DNA of 64,000 nt from Paraspadella gotoi (Eukaryota; Chaetognatha): contig CM119267.1 in assembly GCA_051294375.1 (NCBI GenBank), forward strand, positions 16,904,606 through 16,968,605, read 5' to 3'. A model generated the notes under the pieces. It made no database searches, was not told the DNA's origin, and saw only the letters and a list, made by a program, of their open reading frames with translations. Positions 34,942 through 64,000 of this stretch are shown in pieces; the stretch's first letter is position 1, and each line of letters opens with the position of its first letter. The position numbers and the translations under genes were made by a program.

Positions 34942-36681
34942 TTAAAGAATAACACAACTCGACTCCTCCACCCTCAGCCGGTCGGGGTGGTCCATAAACA
35001 CGGCATCCGTCAACTTCTTCCGGTCGCCTCTGATAGCCGTGTAGTCTGTGTGCGGCGGAAACCCGGTTGCGAAGCGCGTTTGAATGACGCGTCTTCCGCC
35101 CTCGGTGGTGTCGAAGAAGGGGGCGTTGTTCGAAGAGGTGTCAAGTTCCAGCATTTCTCCCATTTGCATCAGGTTTAGCGTCTTCTCAGCCTCGGTCAGG
35201 ACCTCCGCCTTGTCAAAATCAAGATAAGAACGATCTGTTCCTTTCACTTTTTTTTGGTGTCTCATCCTCGGACTTTCTTTTTCTTTTTCTAACACATTCG
35301 TACCTTGTTATAAATGAAAATAAAGTTTTGTGGATGCTTCTTGTAGTCGAGCCATTGAAGGTACCGTTTGATAGCGTCCGCTTGCTCTCTTTCGATCCTC
35401 GCCGAGCAGACGACGACGACGACGTCGACGAAGACGAAGTTCACCTACATATATATTTTGTAAGACTAAGTTTTAACGTTTAGAGTTACAAGCTCGGTTT
35501 TATACTGGCGATAATGTACACGTAAAAAAACACCTTGACGCGGTCCTTGATACAGGAAAAGACATCTTCCGAGGTCATCATGGAGTCACAGAGGCCGATC
35601 GTATCGATCACGTTGACGGCGAATCTACGGTTTTCGTTGGAAAAATGTTGATATTCGCCGCGAATAAATTCGATCTCTTTCGTCTCCGAACGCGCCGCCG
35701 ATGACGTTCGGCACACCTCCTTTAATTCAAAATGGAGCAATGATCATTTTGAGTTTTTTACTTTTATTTCTTTTTATTGTAATTGAAAATTTTTATAGTA
35801 GAGATCGTTATCCCTCATTATGTCGCTTGTAATTTCGATATTTATAGAAAAAACAAATTTAATACTCTGCTTTCCTGATTGAAGAGAATGTTGATTAGAT
35901 GCGATTTTCCGGATCCAGTTGGACCCAAAAACAAAATGCTGTAGCAGGAGGGGTCATTCCTATTCAGGACGACCTCGGTGCTGCAATAGCGAATGTAAAG
36001 AGAACATTCGGCGTACAAATTCGTGTCGCCCACCCTCCAAGGTGTCTTCAAGTCTCTCGGTAGGGTATTGAAAAGTGAGCTGTGATCCTCGACTCCGTAG
36101 GATTTGAAGTACTCGCGAATGACGCCCGTGGAGGACGTTTGGAAGGAAATCCAACTTCCGCTGAAGATGTAGCGGCAGAGATGCTCAGAGTTACGTAGGC
36201 AGATAGAGAAGCGATGGACGCCACAAATGTTGAGCAAGCGTTGCTTTATTTCGGGAGTTAACCTTCCCGTGAAACATAACACAACATAACATGAAATCGT
36301 TTTTAGTGCGTTAAAAAAAAAATACGAGAATGCCAAATGAACTCGCCTAAAACTTTCATGGACAAGGTAATTGAACGTCATGACGCCTTCCCTTGTTGTG
36401 CCGAATCCGGAAGAATCTTGATGGATCCTCACGGGCTCGTCGCCCCTCGATCCGCTCCCGAACTCAACGAACCACAGTCCATCCGTGATGAACCAGTGCT
36501 CGTAGGAGAATAGGCCGCCATAGTTGCGTTGCGCCGAACACAAACGCAAATCCGGGTCCAACTCCTCGATCTGACGCATGTGCTCGATCCGTAGAGAGTG
36601 GTACCGTTCAAGCTCGTGAGGGATGGCCCAGGTAAGCTTTTCATCCTCCACCTCGGAAGGAGTCGAAACCAAATTTCCCAT
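34942..36681 (-). CDS. LRAT-like domain (Cys to Ser) fused to AIG1/GIMAP-type GTPase, with myristoylation and CaaX signals
   Basis: Five exons: 36347-36681, 35866-36262, 35534-35719, 35304-35444, 34942-35208; 441 residues. Residues 1-7 MGNLVST fit N-myristoylation. Residues about 25-150 look like an LRAT/NlpC-P60 fold: YEHWFITDGLWFVEFGSG (His62 at the catalytic His position) and RNSEHLCRYIFSGSW, where the family NCEH motif reads NSEH (136-139), so the catalytic Cys is Ser. The G domain follows: P-loop GPTGSGKSHLINILFN (225-240), TSSAARSETKEIEF, G3 VIDTIGL (DTIG for DTPG), and G4 FIYNKAEVLTEAEKT (NKAE for NKAD). The C-terminus CVIL is a CaaX box of the geranylgeranyl type. The first intron appears to use a GC donor (AG/GCGAGT); read unspliced, the frame stays open and adds 28 residues. 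Likely a membrane-attached GTPase; function unknown. Confidence 0.82.
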
Positions 36682-38205
36682 CGGAAGGCGGAATTTAAAA
36701 AAAAATGGAAAGAAATGATTCGATTGAGTAAGGAGATTATTCCCGGTGATTCAGTCGAACGTTCGATGAATGCAAAAAGCCAGCCGGGACTCGAGATCAA
36801 AGACAACACTTCGAGTTTTAACTCGAGTTCGTTTTTAAAAAGAAAAGTTTTAAAAGTAAGTCGCTAAAAAGTACGATGATCCTTGGCACACCTTGCTACA
36901 TATCTGGGCGAAGGCAGTCGAAAATGTTTCAATTTACCGACAACACTGTTTTACGATTATGAATTCTGATATTTTGTAGGTAAGGACGAAAAAGAGACTC
37001 GGTTAAGATTTTTTTTAGGAAAAACCAGTTTATGATATGAAATCGACAGGGAACTGCCGTAAGATTACACAGAAAGGTTGAAATTAGTTAATGCGTTTGA
37101 CTTCAACATCCTTATCACGCATCAAATTTTATAATTTTAATATGGTGAGATTTAGCTAATTTTCTCCGCGATTTCATTAATCAAAGTTTGAAAATCTATT
37201 TTAGATCATAAGATTACTATTAAGATTAGGTCTTGTCAAGACTAAAAATTCTGAATGTTACAATGTATATGAGAATCACGTCGATTTTTTCCGTAACTCC
37301 ACATTTCAATTCTGACGTTCTCTGTGTTGTTATTTTTATTTCTCATGTATATACGTCAAAAAACTAACTAAAATGTTAATTAACCCAATGAAAAACAAAT
37401 GGAATAAATATTATTTCTTTATTTGCTTGGAATAAATATAAAACACCGAACAATTTTTTTTCATAAGAGCCCAGCTCTTAAATATGGCATGAAATAATAA
37501 GTGTAACCGAAAAACAAATTTTTTTAGATTTCAATAAAGCAACTAGAAAATTAAATATTAACTAAATATAGTAATAGTAAAAAGTTTGAATGGATGAGAG
37601 AAAAATGTTAAACAAGAGAAAACCGACAATAAAAAACTTATAGTCATACCTTCATAGTTCATATTTGTTAAATCGACCAGAATCTGACATATATCAAAAT
37701 AAATCAAAAGTAATGGTTTTGTTTTTTCTAAAGAAAAAAGGAAAGAAAAAGAAGGCGCTATTTTAGTAATTAGCGAAGGATGATATCACAAAGTAGCTAT
37801 TAAACAATTCAAACTCATAGAGATCAGAATATATTAGAAAATGGACTGAAATGACTTTCATAACACGAAGCAAATAGCAAAAATTTAAAAAAAAATTTAA
37901 GTGAAGATTAATTGAGATGTGAGAATAATTAATTAATTATAGTAGCACCAGGTAATATACATACTTAAAAATTTATTTATTACCAAATTAGCGTATGAGT
38001 AGATAGAAACACCAGAAGAAATGATATGCATAAAATAATAATGAGCTTGACTACAGGAATAAATATTAAATAATATTTAAGGTTTGCGATATGTGAATAT
38101 TGAAAAAGTTTTTACTTTAAAAAACTTGAGCCTGAGCACTACATAAAAAGACAATATAAAAAATACATCCCTAATACAATTGAAAGAAAATTCTACCGAG
38201 ACCAC
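36682..38205. other. Intergenic, AT-rich, nothing recognised
   Basis: Upstream of the LRAT-GTPase start and downstream of the NBEAL 3' end. No open frame, repeat array or RNA gene that I can support. Confidence 0.6.
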
Positions 38206-38211
38206 TTTATT
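38206..38211 (-). promoter_or_regulatory. Poly(A) signal AATAAA for the NBEAL gene
   Basis: TTTATT on the plus strand, about 58 bases past the NBEAL stop codon at 38269-38271. Confidence 0.6.
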
Positions 38212-38268
38212 CTCAACGAGTTGGTGAGCTTCTATCGTAGTATACATAGGCTTGGCAGCGATACCGCT

Positions 38269-55771
<17,503 letters not shown>

Positions 55772-57347
55772 TTTGGGTTATTTTCTGTTAAGTTTCTGGC
55801 GTTAGTGCGTGCTATTATGCTTAACGGCAATTTAGAATTGTCGGTGGCTTCAGTTTTTATAAAGTACATAGTAGATAAGCGGCAGCAATGAACGTCTGTT
55901 ATTGACCTCTTTCTGTTTAATATGAGTTCCTCGATCTAACGTTAATTTAATTTCTGGATGGAAAAGACAAAATTCGAATTTAATTAGGTTTATTAACAAA
56001 TATATAAAAATAAAAAGACAAGGTCACATATAAAACGACACAGTAAACAAAAGTAAAAATAATTTAAAAATGAGATGAAAACTAATAATAAATTAAACGC
56101 CAATGTATATCTGATATAGGAAAGAAGAGATCAAGAGCACGTTAGCAAGATTAAGATAACTAAAAAAGTTTGTTTACCCATAATTCAAACATTAAATATA
56201 TATTTCCTATAGAACGTCTTAAACCATGTATAGAAATATCTTCACGAATTAATAGGTACGAAAACTTAATCAGAGCTTATATGCGAAAGACAATTGGATT
56301 CAGTTTCTATGTTTTTCTAGAGGTTAATCAAACACAGGTGTGCGGTGATTAAAAACGTTAATGGAGTTGCGGTATTATATATTCGAGTATGGTTGATGTA
56401 TGATTTTATTGAATCGCTAAAATGATTCACCATCAAACATCTTTGTCGCACGTATTTCATTTTCAATAATGCCTTTGTAGTTTGCCTTATAACTTCTCTC
56501 CCGGCTAATTCGATCGGCTAAAACCTAAGCAATGTTTGCCAACGAAATTCAATCTCCGTAACACGTAATATAAATAAACAAATGTGGAACGGTAAACAAG
56601 GGGGTTGAGGATTGAGAACTTAAGGCGGAGATTTGAAAAGTCCTAGCAACGACATTAAATTATACGATATCCACGCGCTGACAAATTCGATATTTTATGT
56701 TGTGGTCAAAAAATAATTAAAATAAAATTATACAAGCAAAATGCGTCAATTGGTAGCAACAGTATATAATTAACAAAATCGTACATCTTGTAGTATATAA
56801 AAAACGTTTTTTTTAAAAAGTGAGATCAACTGGACTAGTAAACACACAATGAATAAACTAATCTGATTACTAAGAATTTCGCTTTAAATGAAACTCAACA
56901 GTGTGTTTCAAGTAAAATCAATTCTGGTTAGAGATTTCTCAAGAGATCAAAAAAATATTTTTAATTAAGTTATTAAGTAATTATAAATCATCATAGCGTT
57001 TATTACGATTACGCTGTTTATTTGTGATAATAGGGAATTTCAGAAGTTTTTAGGCTGTGCCGCTTGATTTATATAAATTACAGCGTAACTGTAGGAATAT
57101 CTCGGAGAGATTTACATGCCGTAAACAATAACCCGTTAGTTAGCGAGAAAAGCCGATCTGAATGAAAAAGCTTGTTGGCGTCACCCCTTGGTTATGGCGA
57201 TAAGGAATTAACGAATATTAATTTGCAAAATACTTGATAAATTGATATTAAAAAGGTTTTTTTAAATGACTTATCCACCACTAACACATTGGATAATTCA
57301 CAAAAGCCACGGGACATTAAAATTAAATTTTTTTGACTAGAATCCAA
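55772..57347. other. Intergenic between NBEAL start and EPS15 stop
   Basis: Both genes read leftward, so this holds the NBEAL promoter and the EPS15 3' UTR. Minus-strand AATAAA signals near 57000 and 57020 could end the EPS15 transcript. I see no other gene. Confidence 0.5.
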
Positions 57348-60300
57348 TTAAATGGGCGTGTTCCCCGCCGAGTTTTTGCTTGGAGGCATGAAGAGACACG
57401 AGAAAGGATCGCTGTCTTCGGGTTTGGCGGCAGCGGCGGGTGAAGAAGGGGGTTTGCAGGGGCGGGAAGGGGGCGTGCCGGATGGCGCGGCACAAGCGTC
57501 CCAGTCGGGAACTGGCGAAGATCGGCCTTTGGTGCATAAACCAATAAAAATTACAAGTCGAAACGTTAAAAATAAATGAAAATTTGTTGCGACATAACCT
57601 ATCTAAACTTTTTAAGAAAATTTAGCCTTAGGAATTTCATCTCAAGCTCAATGATTCGGTTTTTAGTTTCAAGCTGTACTCACCAGAGGGCGGTCCCGAA
57701 GGTCTTTTGGGGGGCCCAATGGGGCTAGGCGGTCCCATGGAGGGCCTCGACGGACCTAAACCAAAACCGGGACTTGGGGGACCCATCGGCCTGTTGATTG
57801 GTAGAGCATGAAGAGATAAATTTCTAATTTAATCCTCATTAAAGCTGCTTAAAGCTAAAAAAATTAGATGACTACCTGGGAGGACCGACTCCTGGACTTG
57901 GAGGACCGGCCGAGGGTCGGGAAGGAGGCAAGGAAGATGGGCTGCAACAAAAGTTTAACTCTAAACCTTGAAAAAAATATGATGGGCGAGATGACGTGGC
58001 GAATTAAACCATGAGAAAGTACCTGACTGGGCCGGCGGAAGGACGCGCAGGGGGAAGAGACGATTTAGACGGCCCCCTACAAAAAAAAAAAAAAAACAAA
58101 AAAAAAAAAAAAAAAAAAACCCCAAGTTATTAAATATTAATATTGATAGGAAATTTTTGGATGACAATCTTAACGTACGAGGAGGGTCTAGTGGGAGAAT
58201 CTTGGAAGGATCGGGGCCGCTCGGGCTTTACTCCCTCCTCCATGTCCTCGTCCATAGTAGAATCTGAAGTGTATAAACGAAATAATTCAAGTAGGGATTG
58301 TGTTTTTTTTTTAAAAATTGAAGCTATTGGCACCTCTACTGTAAGTTCTTCGCGTGGTCTTCTTTTCCCTCTGGTTATTGCGTTGGGAATTCTCGGCGTT
58401 CTCCTTCTCCACGAGTTCCTTGATGACGAGCGAGGCGACGGGAGTCGGAGGATCTTCGATGGGCGACAACGACAAGCGACAGGGGATTTCCTCTGAAAAA
58501 AAAAATTTAATATTACAAAATTTTTAATCTTTAGCTTTCGTGACTAATGATAACGGCTGAGAAAACTTTACCAGGAAGCTCCTCGTCAGTATTTATGGCG
58601 GTGAACTGAACGACGATGTTGGCAAGTTTTTTGTGGCGATCTTTTAGCAATTCTTGCACTAAAAGAAAATTAGAAAAATTAATAAAAACAATATATCCCG
58701 TAACGAGTATAAGTTATCATAAACGAGTTAACTTACCGGTTTTAAGGTTGGTCATCTCTTCCTTGACCTTTTCTTCCTGCGAGGTTCTCAAAGTGATCTC
58801 CTTCTTGGCCGCTTCGATCTTCGTTTCATACTCGACTTCCTTCAGGTCGGCCTCCTTCAAATCCGCCCGCGCTTCGATCAGCGCCTCTTCGCGGTCTTGA
58901 CGTTGCTTCTCCAACGCGGCGCGTTCGCTAAGTGTAATGCGCGCATCGTTAAATCACCATTTAATTCTTTCACACAGTGAATTGGATGACAGATATCAAC
59001 CTGGCTTCTTCCAGCTCTTTCGTGAGTTCCTCGAGTTGCGCATCCAATTCGTCCAACGTCTCTTGCGCCTTTTTGTGTTGCTTTTCCAACTGCCCCAACG
59101 CCTTGCTGGAGACTGCGATAGAACCAACAACAAAATATTAACTTCTTCCTTGGCACCCTCAAAAATCGATCCTTCAATTCGCTCCGCACCCACGAGATCC
59201 GATTCCATTCTTTTAACGTCTCCCTTTTTGGTCTGAATTCCGTCGACGAGTTCGTCGACGGATTCGTTGAGCGTTTTTCGCTCCTTCATCGCCGTATCCA
59301 ACTCAGCCTTCAACTCTGCGATCTCTGCCTGCTCTTCTTCGAAACCTTGAGGTTAAAAAATGAATAAAACAGTAATAATGATGTTCAAATAGAATTGTCT
59401 TCATTCCTTTAACTCACCCGGAATAAACTTAATGTCTCTCAAGGAAGGTGGGATCATTTCCGAAGTAAGTTTCTTCGGTGGCTCTTTTCCAGAGAGCGTC
59501 TGCTTGACCAACCACATCGCCAAAGCGAATTGCTCATGATCGAGCTTTCCGCTACCACGCATAAAAAATTTAGTAGTGATCCATTTGACCCGGTTAGTCC
59601 CCACCCTATGGCAGAAATACAAACCTGCTATCGGCGTCCGCCAAGTTCCAGATATGCGCCAATACTGGCTGAGGTAGACCAGACTAAAAAAATCAAAACT
59701 TCAGGTTACACCATCCAAAGCTAAATATAAAAAACAAAAATATATGAATTACTTGTAAAAATACTCCTTTAATTTCCGTTCCATTGACATAGCCGTCTTT
59801 ATCTTCATCGCTTTTCTTGAAAGTCTGATCGTAACGTTTTTTGTCCGCATCTAATATCGATAAAGAAAATCATATAGCATATGCGTATCAAGCCGTATCA
59901 TATTTACATATTTATTATCGAACCCGAGACGACCCATTGGAGAGGATTTATTTCATTTTCGGCTTCAAAAACTTCCTCTTCTGCTTCGGGATATTGAATA
60001 GGTAGACCACTGAAAGTTAGAGAGAGAGACCGAAGGTAAGTCACCTCACAATAATCGTTTACGTTAAAATATAAAGTGAAGCTTAAACGTCGTTCTCATC
60101 AACTAACTTCCGCTTGGCCGCCTTTCTCTTGGAAGGAGGAACAAGTTCCAGCGGGAGAGCGGCGGGGATCTTATCTCCCTTGAGCGCGGACTGAACGAGG
60201 TGCATCGTCATAGCGAACTCGTCCGAGTCTAAAGCCCCGTCCTTATCGATGTCCGAAAAATCCCATATCTTAGCCAGAACCTTGAGAGAGAAAAAAAGGG

Positions 60301-62710
60301 GTGAGCGTAACAGCGAGTTTCCTTTTAGTTTTATCAAAGAGTCAACAAACGACTTACCTTGACGTCGAGCTTAGTGTTGACCAAGAAGGGTCTGATCTTA
60401 TCACCCGAAACAGTAGGCGGCGGTCCGCCTTATGGGGCAAAATAAATATATATATAATGATTAATAGTATATATAGTATATATATATATACATAGTATAT
60501 ATACTATATAGTCTATAAATGTGTCTATATATTTATAGGAGAGGAAATCAAGAAGTCACCTTTCGGATTTAGAGTCTTGAAGAGGCCGTCGTATTTGGCC
60601 TTTTCCTCTTTCTTGATAAGCCAAGGAACTGCCTTGTCAGAGGTGGACGAGCTGCTTTTGCGAGGCTTCGACGACGACGACGACGTCGACGTGGATGACG
60701 ACGACGGCGCGGCGGCCGAAGTCGAAGGTGGTCTGGAGGAACCGTTCGTTTTTGGCTTGGGATCATCTTGACCTGATTTTTTTTTTTAAATTATTAAGGG
60801 GAGAGCAAGTAGGTGTATACCAGCCGAGTTTAAAAATATAATCACTTGATTTTTTAGGCGGCGGTGGTTTAGTGTCCGTTTCAAAAATCGGAGGCGTTAA
60901 ATCTTTGACGAGGACTTCGTCGAGAGAGTCAATATCGAAGACGACTTCGTTCTGCGCACAGGCGATTAACTTGAGGGCAATAAAAAACCCTGCGAACAAA
61001 TGAAAATATATAAATATATTAATAAATAGAACTCGATCACAGTTGAAATCTTTACTCGCAAAAATGGGAAAAATGAGATGTTCTCAACATTAAGGCGTAG
61101 TAAAATTTCTAAATTTAACTTTAATTAAAATTCTAAAAGTGAGGAACGAACAACATTATACTAATGAACATTAATGTAATAAAAAAAATTTTAATAAATT
61201 TTACAATTTACGCAGTAGGCCATATTTATACTAGTATGAAACCAATAAATGTTCAAATTTTGAAACAGTTTTTTTAAAGATTTTTTTTGCAGATTTGGAT
61301 TCGTCATAAAAAGTTGATAAAAAGAAATATAACTCTTTTTAAAAAATTCTTTCATTAAGTGGGTCAAAAATTAAAAAAAGCTATATTTTAAGCTGAAAAT
61401 TATTTTTTTATGTATTAAATATAGTTTTTTTAATTTTTAACCCACTTAATAAAAGAATTTTTAAAAATGATTTATATTTTCTTTTATCAACTTTTGACGA
61501 GGAACTCAAATCTGCAATCAAAATTAAGAAAAGCCTATTTTGAAAATTTTTGATATCATAAGGATAGTACTATATATAAATATAGCCTACTGCAAAAATT
61601 AAAAAACATAAAATTACTTTTTTTTACAAATTAATGTTTACTGATGGTATTATGGTGGACTAAAATCCACCAACCGTTCATCAGCGGCCATTGGTGACGG
61701 AGGCAAGTCATTCGCCTCCCAACCCAAAGGTCCGGGTTCTAGCCCGGTGGTCGTCTGGCAGTTAAGAGGACGGGGCGCTTAATCCGCCTGTAACATGGTG
61801 TTACAGCCTGATCCGAAGCTCAGGGACTGCTTATATTGAATGGTTCTATCACTAACACATAACAAATATCACTGTCTCTTCAGTATGTTGTTCATAATTG
61901 ACTTTTAGAATTTTCGTATGTAACTTTCACTACGCCTTACTCAACATACTATACTATCATCAACGGAATGAACCTATAAACGGACTTGGTTGCCCTAGTG
62001 ATGTGATTTCTCGTCTCCTTCACGAATCATCAGAATGCTGACGAATCACAGACCTTACTTCAACCTTAGATTGACCAATGACCGACAGAGGAACCGACGG
62101 AGGGATTGATGGTCAAAATTGCTAAGAGAACTCTAGGCATTCACCTCAACATCCAAACTCAAGAAAGAACCCTTCAAATAATTATTGAACTGTTTAATAT
62201 TGTCATCACCTTTGTCTTAACATTTGTCATCGTGTCATCGTTACCTATGTCATCACCCTAATCATTGTCAACCAATGACTTGGCCACTTATTATTTATCC
62301 TCGTTATTTGACTAAAAGTCAACGCTATTAACGGTACCTTTTTTGTCTAAAGTTCCAGACGTGTCATAATCAGCGAGAGACCAAATCTTGTGAAGCAAGC
62401 TTTCTTTCAAACCACTTTTCTTCAAAAACTTTGCGGCGGTTATGCCTAAAGAAAACTCTGTATTATGATTAAGAGAAAAAAGACACGAAGAAAAAGAAAA
62501 TTTACCTGGGATACTCCCTTTTCCAGTCGGATCCAACTGTTTGTATAGAATCTCGTAAATTGAAAGATGGGAACCGGCGATTTGAGTCTGAAATAATTCG
62601 TAATTATACCCATTTAGTAGTACATTTCATTTATAAAAAAAAAAACGAAAAAAAACTACCTTCGAGGGTCTTATGTTGCAATTTCTCTTGGTGGATGCGC
62701 GATTCGACAT
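57348..62710 (-). CDS. EPS15: EPS15/EPS15L1-type endocytic adaptor (three EH domains, coiled coil), with a one-base frameshift
   Basis: Clathrin-coat adaptor: EH domains bind NPF peptides, the coiled coil dimerises, and C-terminal DPF motifs bind AP-2. First exons: 62660-62710 (MSNRAST...), 62506-62587, 62338-62445, 60846-60989 (EH1, with [10 protein letters not shown] and [19 protein letters not shown]); 60560-60772, 60358-60428, 60108-60280 (EH2, [20 protein letters not shown]); 59924-60009, 59753-59851, 59625-59683, 59418-59551 (EH3, [19 protein letters not shown]). Coiled-coil exons run from 59345 to about 58.6 kb; then comes a Pro-rich region with GPPSPG repeats and only one DPF (SDPFSC) before the stop at 57348. 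A Ser-rich linker precedes EH2. Exon 59753-59851 is one base too long: an A-run at 59820-59823 shifts frame between YDQTF and KKSDEDKDG. The C-terminus is short and I see no ubiquitin-interacting motif. Confidence 0.88.
61676..61870 (+). mobile_element. tRNA-derived SINE (Gly-like head)
   Basis: A tRNA-like head: A-box region TTGGTGACGGAGGCAAGTCA, anticodon loop CTCCCAA (CCC), then TCCGGGTTCTAGCCCGG with a B box (GGTTCTAGCC; consensus GGTTCGANNCC). A non-tRNA body follows (GGACGGGGCGCTTAATCCGC, then GATCCGAAGCTCAGGGACTG). It lies in the long intron inside EH1 of EPS15, antisense to the gene. An intact tRNA is unlikely because the acceptor stem does not close. Confidence 0.7.
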
Positions 62711-62763
62711 TTTTTAAATCGTGTTATTTTTATCGAAGTCAGTTCAATACTACGTTTAATAAA

Positions 62764-62919
62764 ATGTTCATTCGGTCTCTCGCATTCCTGATATCCCTTC
62801 CTCTATTGCATAATCTAAACAAAAAAGAAATGTCGAAGTACAAAAACGAGCGAGTAACAGAAGTTCTAACTGAAAGGTACCGTAAAGAATGGCCAAAATT
62901 GGAATGCTTTTCCTTTTGA
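62764..62919 (+). CDS. Possible 51-residue small membrane protein
   Basis: ATG at 62764 (context AAAATGT), N-terminal hydrophobic stretch IRSLAFLISLPLL, then a charged helix (NKKEMSKYKNERVTEVLTER) ending ECFSF. It starts 53 bases from the EPS15 start codon on the opposite strand, so the two could share a promoter. The layout resembles small mitochondrial inner-membrane subunits, but I recognise no family. It may be chance. Confidence 0.25.
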   Translation: MFIRSLAFLISLPLLHNLNKKEMSKYKNERVTEVLTERYRKEWPKLECFSF

Positions 62920-64000
62920 GATCGAAGTGTGTGCAATCGAGTAAGGATATTTCAACATTCGCAGTAAAATTCTTAGTATAATTCATCGTATATAAATTAT
63001 AATATAAAAATTCAAATTAGGAATTTAATGAGAAGAATTTGCACCAACTTTGCAAGATGGAAAAATAAAAACAAAGTTTTCATTTAACCCGACTTTTTCA
63101 ATTTTTTTTAAATAAACTAGAAAAACTGGAGAGATAATATTTTTTATTTCATCACAATACCCCATAATTTTAACCCACACAGTATTAAATGAAAAAAAAT
63201 AATATGACCTCAAAAATTCTCAAAGCTTTGATCAAAATTATCACCAAGTTACCTGATCGACCGAAATAAGAAAAGAAGGTACTATTACAACCTTCTAAAT
63301 AAACCCTAGGACTAAAGGACTAGAAATATTGTAAAATTAATTAAAACTGGAATAAAACATATTGCCAAATATAAATTTTGTTTAAGGGTTCGAGGGCTCC
63401 GAGATGGTAATACAGAACCAAAAATTCCAAGCAAACTTTTTTTAACAAGGAAAACCTTTATGGTTCGAAATTTTGTTCAAACTTGTACATAAATTACTTT
63501 CACAAAAAGATTTGACGCAAAAGTAAACTTATGTTTAAGGATTTGTGACCTTGATTAATATTTAAAAAAAAGCATTAGAGATTGTTTGGATTTTAAGTCT
63601 CTGTAAAAAATAAATTAGGGCCATCAAATTCAACATAAAATATAATAGAAATAACAAAATATTTTATTCAATGGTAGAAAAACAAACTAGAAATACAGGC
63701 GACGAGATTCTGGGAATTTATATTAAAAGATTACGATGATAATTTATAGTATGGAAAAGCACAAGACGATATTAATTACTGATTTGGTTATACATCAGAA
63801 CATTAATGATCTACATGCACATTCTGTGTCGTATGATATAATACTATATAACCTGTCTTATAATCTTGTAGCCAATAGACCTGATCTAAAATTCTCCTTC
63901 TATGAGAAAGAAAATTGAAATGCCAAGATTTGTAAAGTAGTTTGTTGAGAAAACGAGACAACTCCACGATCTAGCGAGACGGCGACAAAAATAGTAGTTT
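62920..64000. other. AT-rich sequence, nothing recognised
   Basis: Only short frames on both strands and no splice-bounded exons, repeats or RNA genes that I can support. Confidence 0.5.

Noticed and set aside
61676-61752. Functional tRNA-Gly gene
   Set aside because: The B box deviates (GGTTCTAGCC), the acceptor stem does not pair, and a SINE-like body follows.

Overview
This is a window of an animal (metazoan) nuclear genome. Genes are split by many short introns with GT...AG borders. Exons are GC-rich, while introns and intergenic DNA are strongly AT-rich and full of simple repeats, foldback elements and degenerate TTAGGG-like tracts. The proteins are animal types: LARP1, innexin, a DEG/ENaC channel, a neurobeachin-like BEACH protein and EPS15. 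An innexin argues against a sponge or placozoan. I cannot assign the phylum from sequence alone; a cnidarian, ctenophore or other invertebrate would all fit.

Layout, left to right. (1) 1-14.65 kb, minus: LARP1, running off the left edge inside its La motif; one 7.9-kb intron (5.6-13.5 kb) holds most of the repeats. (2) 15.0-17.3 kb, minus: three candidate exons and a poly(A) signal of a gene I do not recognise. (3) 17.7-21.0 kb, plus: a three-exon gene for a 137-residue protein with an N-terminal hydrophobic segment and several basic sites, unrecognised. (4) 21.1-23.9 kb, minus: a ten-exon innexin carrying a one-base frameshift. (5) 23.9-28.1 kb: intergenic DNA with a near-perfect inverted repeat, a GCC run and an 8-bp GC-rich satellite. 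(6) 28.1-34.6 kb, plus: a DEG/ENaC channel with a 447-residue extra ectodomain segment and two mutually exclusive versions of the pore/TM2 exon. (7) 34.9-36.7 kb, minus: an LRAT-like domain (catalytic Cys replaced by Ser) fused to an AIG1/GIMAP-type GTPase, with lipidation signals at both ends. (8) 38.2-55.8 kb, minus: a neurobeachin-like (NBEAL) protein with ConA-like, PH, BEACH and WD40 parts; one WD40 intron holds a 1.55-kb satellite built on a palindrome. (9) 57.3-62.7 kb, minus: EPS15 with three EH domains and a second one-base frameshift. A possible 51-residue reading frame starts just beside its start codon on the other strand.

The genes do not form a pathway. Two act in membrane traffic (NBEAL, EPS15), two are membrane channels (innexin, DEG/ENaC), one controls mRNA (LARP1), and the LRAT-GTPase is probably a membrane-attached regulator. 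Most interesting are the LRAT-GTPase fusion, the channel with swapped pore exons and a giant helical insertion, and a small family of foldback repeats carrying a hammerhead-like core. Exon borders of LARP1, the innexin, the channel and the LRAT-GTPase were checked for reading phase by hand; the inner NBEAL exons and the last EPS15 exons were read only approximately.
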